Positions 16,083-23,251 of a DNA stretch of 42,373 nucleotides are shown piece by piece. This DNA comes from Pararhodobacter sp. (GTDB lineage Bacteria; Pseudomonadota; Alphaproteobacteria; Rhodobacterales; Rhodobacteraceae). The DNA lies in assembly GCA_020832545.1 (NCBI GenBank), contig JAFIEK010000035.1, positions 1 through 42,373 on the forward strand, in the 5' to 3' direction. How positions within the stretch are numbered: the first letter of the stretch is position 1; each line of letters begins with the position of its first letter. The notes under the pieces are model-generated. The model searched no databases. It was not told the origin of the DNA and worked only from the letters and a program-made list of their open reading frames with translations. Position numbers and translations under genes: made by a program.

Positions 16083-16671
16083 GCCCGGTATCCCCCGGCC
16101 GTGACCCGCAGCGCGCACCAGCGCGCGGTCAGCGCCGCCACCGAGACCGGCAGTTCTTCACCCGCCCCGGTGCGCCCCTCATAGTAATGCGCGGCCAGCA
16201 GGAACACCGCCTGCGCCAGATCATCCGGCACCGCATCCCAGTTCGCGCCAAAGCCCGCGGTGAAATCGATCTCAACCTGCCCGTCCAGCGGGATGGCGGG
16301 CAGAACCGCGCCGGTCGCGGCAATGCGCGGGCGGTGCCGATCCACCACCAGCCGCCAGCGCCCCGGCGCCACCGCGCCCGTGCGCCCGTGCGCGACCGCA
16401 TCGCCATGCCTTCCACCGCGCTCACGGGTGCCACCGGCAGCGCCTGTGTATCCGGCCAGCGCCAGCCCGCCAGAACCAGACGAAAACCGCGCGCCAGTAG
16501 TGCCTTTCCAGTCCGCCCCTCGATCACCGCGATCGCGGCGCGCAGATAGGCCGCCAACGCGCCATCGCTGCTGGCCTCATCCGCAAAACCGGTGCCCAAC
16601 CGCAAATGGGCGCGAAAGCCCGCGATCGGCAGCGCGGCATCCGGCACCCCGGTGGTTTCGGTCACATCCAT
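16079..16671 (-). pseudogene. GTA head-tail adaptor (orfg6), frameshifted by an 8-bp tandem duplication
   Basis: The N-terminal part (MDVTETTGVPDAALPIAGF through PVAPVSAVEGMAMRSRTG) is in one frame from 16671 to about 16390; the rest (VAPGRWRLVVDRHRPRI, LAQAVFLLAAHYYEGRTGAG) is in another frame down to the stop at 16079. At 16374-16393 the sequence is a period-8 tandem (unit GCCCGTGC on the plus strand). Removing one unit joins the frames exactly and gives 194 residues, the normal size. The adaptor links portal to tail, so the lesion, if real, should block tailed particles. The start at 16671 (second ATG) is at better spacing from GAGGAGGA than the ATG at 16677. Confidence 0.88.
16374..16393. 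repeat. Short tandem repeat, 8-bp unit x 2.5, causing the orfg6 frameshift
   Basis: GCGCCCGT occurs at 16374-16381 and 16382-16389 with the pattern continuing to 16393. An extra 8 bp shifts the frame by +2, exactly the shift observed in orfg6. Confidence 0.85.
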
Positions 16672-16677
16672 ACACAT

Positions 16678-16822
16678 TCCTCCTCAACCGCCGCAAACCG
16701 GCGCAGGCGCCCCCCGTATCGCTCGCAAGGAGCAAGGAGCAGCCGGACGAGACGGGGCGGGGCATGCCCCACACGCCTGCGCCGCCCTCGGGCCGATGCC
16801 ACCCGGGCACCGGCCCGATCCC
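16678..16822 (-). other. Structured intercistronic region between GTA capsid and adaptor genes
   Basis: 145 nt without a gene. A hairpin with a 13-bp stem (16788-16800 with 16806-16818, one G-U pair, 5-nt loop) starts 4 nt after the capsid stop codon. A 12-bp perfect palindrome GGGGCATGCCCC lies at 16759-16770, and GGCGCAGGCG (16700-16709) can pair with CGCCTGCGCC (16775-16784). There is no T run, so it is more likely an mRNA-stabilising or partial-termination element than a full terminator. Confidence 0.55.
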
Positions 16823-18031
16823 TCAGCTCGCCGCGAACTTCAGAAGCTTGATCGCCTTGAAATCGGTGACATCGCCGCCCACGCGCTTGGTGGCGTAGAA
16901 AAGGACATTCGGCTTGGCGCTGAACGGATCGCGCAGCACGCGCAGATCGGGGCGTTCGGCGACGGTGTAACCGGCGCGGAAATCACCGAAGGCGATGGCA
17001 TAGGCATCAGCGGCGATGTCGGGCATGTCCTCTGCGATCAGCACCGGGTAGCCCATCAGCCGCGCAGGCTCGCCCGCCGCCAGACCATCCGACCAAAGGA
17101 AACGGCCATCGATGTCCTTCATCTTACGCACGGCCCCTGCGGTTTTCGAGTTCATCACGAAAACCGCATTCGCGCGGTAGCCCGCCTCCAGTGCATAGAC
17201 CAGATCGACAATCGCATCAGCCGGATGTGTCGTTGCAAAATCGCCCGCCCCGCCGGTGGCGATATAGCCCAGTTCGCCCCAGGTTGCGTCGGCATCCGGT
17301 TCGATGTCGTGGTCCAGAAAACCGCGCGGCTTGTCGTCGCCATCGCCAGCGATGAAGGCCGAGGCCTCGGCGCGGGCGAATTTCTGCGCGATCCGCTCGG
17401 CCAGCCAACCTTCGACATCAAAGGCGCTGTCTTCCAGCAGACGCTGGCTGGCCTTCGGCATGGCCGACAGCTCATGCAGCTTGATCGAGATCCGGTCGAT
17501 CACCGGCGCCAGCGTGCCTGTGGTCTCGGTGCTCTCATCCGCCCAGCCCGAGCCTATCTCGCCGTGATCCACCAGCACGTCAAAGCTGCTGGCCTCAACC
17601 TGCACAACGCTGGCAATCGCCCGGATCGAGGCCGCGGAATGCAGCACACCACGAATGCGCTCGCTGGTCTGCGGATCGACCAGATAACCGCCTTCCGAAT
17701 TGACAGCGGTGTTCAGGCCCTTGCCCTCCAGCACCAGCCCGCGCAGGGCGTCATCGTCGCCCGTGCGCAGATAGGCATCAAAGGCTTTCAGGTGCAGCCC
17801 TTCGGTGGCCTCGCCGGTCGACAGCGTGGGACGGGTGGTCTTGGTTGAAAATTTGCGGTCCAGCATGGTAAGACGTTCATCCTGTTGCTTCAGATTACTT
17901 GTAACATCGGCGCGAAAGTTCTTGATCTCACTCACAAAGCCTTCAATCGCTACCTTCAGGTGCCGCGCCTCGCCAACCGGCTCCTGCGCCACCCCCATCT
18001 CCTGGCCGCAGCCGGGAAGCTCCTTTGTCAT
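16823..18031 (-). CDS. GTA major capsid protein (orfg5), HK97 fold
   Basis: 402 residues, close to RcGTA capsid size. The N-terminal helical delta-like region (about residues 20-75, KVAIEGFVSEIKNFRADV and LKQQDERLTMLDRKF) is removed by the prohead protease in HK97-type assembly. The capsid core follows: LNTAVNSEGGYLVDPQTS, SGWADESTETTGTLAP, MPKASQRLLEDSAFDVEGWL, FVMNSKTAGAVRKMKD and GDFRAGYTVAERPDLRVLRD. The start at 18031 lies after ATGGAGCG. It is followed by a strong hairpin and a 151-nt gap, so its expression may differ from the downstream tail genes. Confidence 0.95.
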   Translation of the reverse strand: MTKELPGCGQEMGVAQEPVGEARHLKVAIEGFVSEIKNFRADVTSNLKQQDERLTMLDRKFSTKTTRPTLSTGEATEGLHLKAFDAYLRTGDDDALRGLVLEGKGLNTAVNSEGGYLVDPQTSERIRGVLHSAASIRAIASVVQVEASSFDVLVDHGEIGSGWADESTETTGTLAPVIDRISIKLHELSAMPKASQRLLEDSAFDVEGWLAERIAQKFARAEASAFIAGDGDDKPRGFLDHDIEPDADATWGELGYIATGGAGDFATTHPADAIVDLVYALEAGYRANAVFVMNSKTAGAVRKMKDIDGRFLWSDGLAAGEPARLMGYPVLIAEDMPDIAADAYAIAFGDFRAGYTVAERPDLRVLRDPFSAKPNVLFYATKRVGGDVTDFKAIKLLKFAAS

Positions 18032-18153
18032 CGCTCCATCCTCACATAGTTGCACGCGTCGCGCGGCGCGCCCTCCCGGCAAGCCGCTTCCCGCCGCGCC
18101 ATCATTGACGGCACGTGGTTTATATTGATTTACAGAGAGTTATGCGGCGAAGT

Positions 18154-18684
18154 TCAGCCCCTTAGTGCGGTCCGTGCGGCCTCAAGCCCCTGCGCCAGCT
18201 CGGCCATCAGACCCGGTGCAGCGCTTTTCGCCGCCACCCGCGCGGCGGGCAGCATGGGAAACGTCACCAGCGAAACTTCCCACAACTCCAGCTCCAACAG
18301 CCTGCGCCCGCCCCCAGCCAGCTTCTCTGCCCGAAGGGTGCGATAGCCGATCGACAGACCATCCACCGCACCCGCCGCCATCAGCGCGGCCGCCTCACGG
18401 CCCCTGGCAACCTCGGTCAGCAACCGGCCCTTGACGAACAGCCCGTGACCATCCTCGCGCACCTCATCCCACAAGCCGATGGGCTGCGCGGGGTCATGCT
18501 GCCACAGCATCCGCACCCGCCCGCCACTGGCAGCCAACCGTGCCAACGCGGCCTTGTAGGCGCCCGGCATGACGATATCGCCCCCTTGATCACGCAACTC
18601 GAAGACCGAGGCATAGCCCGACACAACCGCCCCCTCGCTGACCACAACCCCGGGCCGATAGTCTTTGGTTTCCAAACCCGTCAT
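18154..18684 (-). CDS. GTA prohead protease (orfg4), HK97 family
   Basis: A 176-residue S78/U35-type protease: GYASVFELRDQGGDIVMPGA near the N-terminus, LWQHDPAQPIGLW holding the catalytic His, and AGAVDGLSIGYRTL holding the catalytic Ser, then LLELELWEVSLVTFPM. It matures the capsid by cleaving the scaffold-like N-terminus of orfg5. The ATG at 18684 lies 4 nt after the orfg3.5 stop, with GAGG just upstream. A 122-nt gap to the capsid gene contains an AT-rich patch at about 18117-18143. Confidence 0.93.
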   Translation of the reverse strand: MTGLETKDYRPGVVVSEGAVVSGYASVFELRDQGGDIVMPGAYKAALARLAASGGRVRMLWQHDPAQPIGLWDEVREDGHGLFVKGRLLTEVARGREAAALMAAGAVDGLSIGYRTLRAEKLAGGGRRLLELELWEVSLVTFPMLPAARVAAKSAAPGLMAELAQGLEAARTALRG

Positions 18685-18688
18685 CCCC

Positions 18689-18940
18689 TCAGCCCCCGTT
18701 CTGCGCCGCAACCAGCGCCAGCGCGCCATGCGCCAATACCCCGGCTGCGATCCCGTAAACCGCCAGCCACAAACGCTTTTCCAGCCGCTCCAACGTCGCC
18801 TCGATCTTGCCCAGACGGTACTCAAGGCCTGCGCGCCGTTCCTGATCCAGCCGCTCCTGCGCCTCGATCCGCGCTTGCGCCAGATCGAAACTGTCATAGA
18901 GAAAGCGCGAGCCGCCAACCGCGCGCCGCGCCGTGCTCAT
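18689..18940 (-). CDS. GTA head formation protein (orfg3.5, rcc01685 family)
   Basis: 83 residues. The N-terminal part is charged and helical (DLAQARIEAQERLDQERR, LGKIEATLERLEKRLW; likely coiled coil, about residues 18-58), then one hydrophobic segment (LAVYGIAAGVLAHGALALVAA) near the C-terminus. The position between portal and protease matches the small RcGTA head gene. Its exact role is unknown; a membrane-anchored or assembly role is only inferred from the hydrophobic end. GGAGGAGGA precedes the ATG at 18940, which overlaps the portal stop by 4 bp. Confidence 0.82.
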   Translation of the reverse strand: MSTARRAVGGSRFLYDSFDLAQARIEAQERLDQERRAGLEYRLGKIEATLERLEKRLWLAVYGIAAGVLAHGALALVAAQNGG

Positions 18941-20145
18941 TCCTCCTCCGTCAACCGCGGCAGGCCCAGCAGCACGCGCTTCTCGGTGTCGGTCAGAAAT
19001 CCGGCCTCGGCGACCCGGCGCCATTGCTGGTCCCGCTCTGCGGCCAACGCAGGCACCTGATCCAGATCCGGCTTCAGATCCAGCGCCTCACCAGCATGCC
19101 CGGCCAGCCAATGCCCCAGCGCCGCTGTAACCTTGGCCGCCAGCGGCAACACGGTCAGCCGGTAGAAGGCGCGGTTGGCCTCCTGATAGTTGGCATAGGT
19201 CGCGTCACCCGGAATACCCAGCAACATCGGCGGCACACCAAAGGCTATAGCGATCTCGCGCGCGGCGGCTTCCTTGGTCTTGTGAAACTCCATGTCCGAC
19301 GGCGAAAAACCCATCGGCTTCCAGTCCAGCCCGCCCTCCAGCAGCATCGGTCGCCCGGCATTGCGCGCACCTTGATGATGGTTCTCCATCTCGGCCTGCA
19401 ACCGCTCGAACTGGTCAGTGGTCAACCGCGACTGCCCATCCGCCCCCCGGAACACAATCGCCCCCGAGGGACGCGCGGCATTGTCCAGAAGCGCCTTTGA
19501 CCATCGACTGGCAGCACCATGCACATCGATGGCGGTGGCAGCAGCCTCCAGCGGTGACAGGCCGTAATGGTCATCCGCCGGATGATAGGCGCGGATATGG
19601 CAAATCGGCGTGGCCTGGGCCTCATTGCCCATGCTGAACCGATGTTTGCGCCCGCCTACCGCATAATCATAGGCCGCAGGCCAGCCATCGGCACCTGGCA
19701 CCACGCTGATCCGGTCCGCGCGCAGCACATGCAACTCCACCGGCATTGACGCGCTGTCCGGGGCCGCCACCGCCTCAATGTAGGCATTGCCTGACAACAA
19801 CAGCTGGGCATAAACCGCTTCCAGAAACTCGGCCTTGCCCTGCACCGGGTTTGGCCGTCGGATCAGCCCCAGCACCGGGTGCTGTTCGAACCGGCGCTCG
19901 CTATCCTGCAAAACCAGCGGAAGGGCGGCTGCTGCTTCTGATATCAACCGCACCACGCGAAACCCCACCGGGTTGCCCAAGAACCCGGCCCGGGTCAGTG
20001 AGACTGGGTTGCGCGCGGTCCAGCTCACCCGGTTTACCGCCTGAACGGCCACCCCCCGGCCTGTGACCGGCCCGGCCATCAACGGACCGACTGCCGAGGC
20101 CTTCTCTTCGACAGCACCAACGGTTTTGCGTAGAAAATCAAACAT
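18937..20145 (-). CDS. GTA portal protein (orfg3), HK97 family
   Basis: 402 residues. Phage portal family pattern: FRVVRLISEAAAALPLVL, HPVLGLIRRPNPVQGKAEF, LLLSGNAYIEAVAAPD, HYGLSPLEAAATAIDVHGAA and FGVPPMLLGIPGDATYANYQ. It forms the dodecameric DNA gateway of the head, docks the terminase and binds the adaptor. I prefer the ATG at 20145 (MFDFLRK) because AAGGAGG lies 8 nt before it; the ATG at 20151 is too close. Confidence 0.94.
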   Translation of the reverse strand: MFDFLRKTVGAVEEKASAVGPLMAGPVTGRGVAVQAVNRVSWTARNPVSLTRAGFLGNPVGFRVVRLISEAAAALPLVLQDSERRFEQHPVLGLIRRPNPVQGKAEFLEAVYAQLLLSGNAYIEAVAAPDSASMPVELHVLRADRISVVPGADGWPAAYDYAVGGRKHRFSMGNEAQATPICHIRAYHPADDHYGLSPLEAAATAIDVHGAASRWSKALLDNAARPSGAIVFRGADGQSRLTTDQFERLQAEMENHHQGARNAGRPMLLEGGLDWKPMGFSPSDMEFHKTKEAAAREIAIAFGVPPMLLGIPGDATYANYQEANRAFYRLTVLPLAAKVTAALGHWLAGHAGEALDLKPDLDQVPALAAERDQQWRRVAEAGFLTDTEKRVLLGLPRLTEEE

Positions 20146-20277
20146 CTGCATCGCCTCCTTAACACGGTCCCCGGCTATTGTTGCGGGCTCCCGGCGCTTG
20201 AGAGGGGTTATCCGGTACAATGATTGACATCCCGCCAGCCCGCCGTGCGCTGCCCCCAGCCCGCGCGCAACACCACG

Positions 20278-21708
20278 CTACAACGCCCGAATGCCGGGGC
20301 GACGCCAGCGCGCGGCGGGTTCAATCATCGTCTCATGCAACGCCCAGACCAGTGCATCCACCCGGTCAGGGCTGCCCATTCCGCGATAACCCTGCGCGGT
20401 CATCTGGGCCATCTGCTCTTCCAGCGCGCCCAGTCCCGGCAGATGCGTCACTCGCCCCTGCTCGTAAAGCGCTGCCACCGGCTCGGCGCGCGCCACCTTG
20501 CCGCGTGATGCCCGCACCGCCTTGACCGGCACCAATGGATCGACCTGACGCAGAACACTCGCCACCAGATCGCCGCCCTGATTGACCTCGGCCACCAGTT
20601 GCTCGGCCCCGTGCCGTGCCATGGCATCCAGCGCGGCGCGGGCCCAGTCTGTCGGGCTTGGCGCGCGGATCGAGGCATCTTCCAGCACGCAGGCCCGCCA
20701 GTCCTGAACCGGGCCCTCGGTCATCGCGCCCACCACCACAATTCCGCACAGGTCTGACCCGGCATGGCCAGTCACCGCAGGGTCCACCGCCACCACCACG
20801 CGACTGAAAGCTGGCGGCCTGTCCACCCGTGCCGCCTCGATCAGCGCCGCAGGGAAGAGCGTGCCCTCAGCATCTTCCAGCAACACCCCCTCCAGCTCCT
20901 GGCGGCCCAGCCGTGTGCCGCCGTAGCGCGCTTCGATCTCTTCCAGAAACGACGCCGCCAGCCACGCCCGGTTGGCGCGCGTCGGTGCCTGGGTGACCAC
21001 CGTCGAAGGTCGGGCCAGGATCGCCTTCAGCGTGGCCTGCGCGCGCGGCGTTGTGGTGACCAGTTGCTGCGGATGATCCCCCAGCCTGAGTGCGAATTGC
21101 AGCATATCCCAGACTTCGTCTGCCTTCTTCCACTTGCCCAGTTCATCCGCCCAGGCCAGATCGAACTGCGGACCGCGCAGCGCCTCAGGCTCATGGGCTG
21201 AAATGGCATGGGCCACCGCACCATTGGGCCAGACCAGCCGCCGCCGTGTGGCCTCCCATTTCGGGCGGCGGTCGGGCGGCGCGCAGGCCATGATCCCGCT
21301 GTCACCAAATATCATCACCTCGCGCACCTGATCATAGGTTTCGCCCAGCAGTGCCACCCGCTGCGCCCGGCCCGGCTCGCGCAGGCCATCGCCCTCGACC
21401 ATGGCGCGCACCCATTCGGCACCGGCGCGGGTCTTGCCCGCGCCGCGCCCGCCCATGCAGACCCATGTTTTCCATTTTTTTCCGCTACTTTCAGGCGGAA
21501 GTTGATGCGGCATCGCCCAGAATTCAAAGAGCCACGGCAACGCCAGAAGCGTGTCGTCACTCAAGCTTTCCAGAAATGCCTCCCGGATCTGCGCTGGCGC
21601 GCAGGCGATCCATTCGGCGTCTGATTTCGGCCCTGGCAGCCCCGAGGTCAAACGCTCCGGCACCGCTGGCGCCTGCCGTATCAATCCGCTGTAATTTAGC
21701 CCGTTCAC
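20278..21708 (-). CDS. GTA large terminase (orfg2)
   Basis: 476 residues with this start. ATPase domain: Walker A GGRGAGKTRAGAEW, Walker B region FDLAWADELGKWKK, and the coupling segment LVTTTPRAQATL. C-terminal RNase H-like nuclease: VVVAVDPAVTGHAGSDLCG and GSPDRVDALVWALHE. It packages random host DNA into the head. The start is uncertain: GTG at 21708 has GGAGG 9 nt upstream and gives a 152-bp overlap with orfg1; TTG at 21651 is an alternative. A gap of about 130 nt separates it from the portal gene. Confidence 0.92.
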   Translation of the reverse strand: MNGLNYSGLIRQAPAVPERLTSGLPGPKSDAEWIACAPAQIREAFLESLSDDTLLALPWLFEFWAMPHQLPPESSGKKWKTWVCMGGRGAGKTRAGAEWVRAMVEGDGLREPGRAQRVALLGETYDQVREVMIFGDSGIMACAPPDRRPKWEATRRRLVWPNGAVAHAISAHEPEALRGPQFDLAWADELGKWKKADEVWDMLQFALRLGDHPQQLVTTTPRAQATLKAILARPSTVVTQAPTRANRAWLAASFLEEIEARYGGTRLGRQELEGVLLEDAEGTLFPAALIEAARVDRPPAFSRVVVAVDPAVTGHAGSDLCGIVVVGAMTEGPVQDWRACVLEDASIRAPSPTDWARAALDAMARHGAEQLVAEVNQGGDLVASVLRQVDPLVPVKAVRASRGKVARAEPVAALYEQGRVTHLPGLGALEEQMAQMTAQGYRGMGSPDRVDALVWALHETMIEPAARWRRPGIRAL

Positions 21709-21901
21709 TGAACACCGCCTCCAATGCCTTGCGCAACGAGGCCACCGTCCCGCCCAGCTCTTTTGCTGCACCAAACTTGCCTGCCTCGATCTCTGTGATC
21801 ACTGTCCGCAACACCCGGGACGTTTCGCCCAGATGCCATTGCGCCACCGAAACGATGTCCGGTGACTCTGCCTCCCCCTGACGGGGATTGTCTTTTGTCA
21901 T
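21557..21901 (-). CDS. GTA small terminase-like protein (orfg1)
   Basis: 114 residues, largely helical, with a central coiled-coil-like stretch (LGETSRVLRTVITEIEAG, VASLRKALEAVFSERAK). It matches the position and size of RcGTA gp1, reported to work as the small terminase subunit with gp2. It is the first gene of the cluster, and its last 152 bp overlap orfg2. Upstream in its leader lie an intrinsic terminator (21935-21974) and a promoter candidate (22000-22028). Confidence 0.85.
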   Translation of the reverse strand: MTKDNPRQGEAESPDIVSVAQWHLGETSRVLRTVITEIEAGKFGAAKELGGTVASLRKALEAVFSERAKLQRIDTAGASGAGAFDLGAARAEIRRRMDRLRASADPGGISGKLE

Positions 21902-21934
21902 GTAGTCAGCCTGCTGCCCTGCCGCTCCGCACGA

Positions 21935-21974
21935 GCAAAAAGGAAAAGCGGCACCGGGTTGCCCCGTGCCGCTT
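21935..21974 (-). terminator. Intrinsic terminator in front of GTA orfg1
   Basis: On the minus strand, a 9-bp perfect stem (AAGCGGCAC with GTGCCGCTT, bases 21966-21974 and 21946-21954), plus inner GGG/CCC pairing, is followed by TTTTCCTTTTT. It lies 34 nt upstream of the orfg1 ATG and downstream of the best promoter candidate. It can end the mltG transcript and may also attenuate GTA transcription. Confidence 0.8.
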
Positions 21975-21999
21975 GCCCAATTCTTCCAGCATGCCGGAA

Positions 22000-22028
22000 G
22001 TGATACACCAGAGCGTGCGCAAAGTCAA
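22000..22028 (-). promoter_or_regulatory. Candidate GTA operon promoter
   Basis: Minus strand: TTGACT (22028-22023), 17-nt spacer, TATCAC (22005-22000). Expected start near 21993, giving a leader of about 90 nt that contains the terminator hairpin. GTA promoters are activated by GafA in Rhodobacter capsulatus; I cannot identify a GafA site here. Confidence 0.5.
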
Positions 22029-22099
22029 TTCGCTCGCCTTAAGGATGTGTCGGGAAAAATCCTAAAATTGCACAGGCAAGATCAAGATCGACGCGCAGC

Positions 22100-23251
22100 T
22101 CATTGACTTTGCTGCGCTTCTATCTGTCGCCACCGCGCAACGTTGCGGTTATGATCGGCAAGATTGGTGGCAAAGGCGTGCCCGCCCGTGCCATCGGCCA
22201 CAAAATACAGATACGGCGTGTCGTCCGGGTTCAGCGCAGCCTCGATGCTCGCCCGCCCCGGATTGGCAATCGGCGTAGGCGGCAGGCCATCGATGCGATA
22301 GGTGTTGTAAGGCGTCGTCGCATCCAGCTCCGAGCGCCGCAAACCCCGCCCCAGCGTGCCTTGCCCCATGGTGATCCCGTAAATCACCGTCGGATCGGTC
22401 TGCAGCCGCATCGGCACACGCAACCGGTTGACGAAAACGCTCGCCACCTGCCGCCGCTCGTCAGCCACACCGGTTTCCTTTTCCACGATCGAGGCCAGAA
22501 TCATCGCCTCTTCCGGGGTTTCAATCGGCAGCCCTTCGGCGCGGTTGTCCCAGGCCGCGGCCAGAATGGCCGCTTGGCGCTGCTCCATCTCTGACACCAA
22601 CCCCGCCCGCTGCGCACCGCGACGCACCTCATAGCTTTCCGTGGCCAGCGCACCCTCGGCAGGTTGGTCAGGCAAATCACCGTCCAGAAACTCGGCGCGG
22701 TTCAGTGCGTTCCATACCTGCCAGCTTGTCACCCCCTCGGCCACGGTAATCCGGAACCGGGTGTCGGCCTCTGCGGCGATGCGGGTATATTCCTCAGGGA
22801 AGTCTTCGGTGTCGATGGGCAGCGAGACAACTTCGGTAAACCGGTTTGTCGCCGGGTCCAGCTCACGCACCAGATAATCGGCGCGCGTCACGCCGATGCG
22901 CAACTGCACCTCGGTTCCGCAGGTCGAGGCGCCGCCGCGTGTGACGATATCCAGTATCTCGTCCATAGACGCCCCCGGCCCCACCAGATACGAGCCGAAC
23001 CGCAACTGGCCGTCACGCTCGGTGTATTGCGCGCCCATCCGGAACACCATGCCGCTGGTCACCGCGCCTTGTTCTTCCAGTGAACGCGTGACCACCCGCA
23101 AGGTTGACCCCGGGTCCACCCGCAGGCAGATCGCCTGTTCCAGCGGGCCTTCGGCAAAGAATGAGCGCTGCCCCATCGCCATGACCCCGGCCAGAACCAC
23201 CAGGCCGACGATCAAGAGCGTCATCGCATTGGCGGCGACATGTCGAAACAT
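22100..23251 (-). CDS. mltG: Endolytic murein transglycosylase MltG (YceG-like)
   Basis: A 383-residue inner-membrane protein with one N-terminal helix (about residues 9-26, AMTLLIVGLVVLAGVMAMG) and a periplasmic part. YceG domain: IVEKETGVADERRQVASVF holds the catalytic Glu; RLQTDPTVIYGITMG and YNTYRIDGLPPTPIANPG are family hallmarks. It cuts nascent glycan chains to set their length. Its ATG at 23251 shares one base with the fabF stop (TGATG), so the two are translationally coupled, an arrangement common in proteobacteria. Confidence 0.95.
   Translation of the reverse strand: MFRHVAANAMTLLIVGLVVLAGVMAMGQRSFFAEGPLEQAICLRVDPGSTLRVVTRSLEEQGAVTSGMVFRMGAQYTERDGQLRFGSYLVGPGASMDEILDIVTRGGASTCGTEVQLRIGVTRADYLVRELDPATNRFTEVVSLPIDTEDFPEEYTRIAAEADTRFRITVAEGVTSWQVWNALNRAEFLDGDLPDQPAEGALATESYEVRRGAQRAGLVSEMEQRQAAILAAAWDNRAEGLPIETPEEAMILASIVEKETGVADERRQVASVFVNRLRVPMRLQTDPTVIYGITMGQGTLGRGLRRSELDATTPYNTYRIDGLPPTPIANPGRASIEAALNPDDTPYLYFVADGTGGHAFATNLADHNRNVARWRQIEAQQSQ

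Noticed and set aside
7371-21901. A complete temperate prophage instead of a GTA
   Set aside because: There is no integrase, repressor, replication or lysis module and no attachment sites; gene order and sizes, including the very short tape measure, match Rhodobacterales GTAs.
22015-22118. Inverted repeat GCAAAGTCAAT / ATTGACTTTGC flanking the GTA promoter candidate, as a regulator site
   Set aside because: One arm is the -35 region and the other is the 3' end of the mltG coding sequence; spacing of about 75 bp and no third copy make chance more likely.
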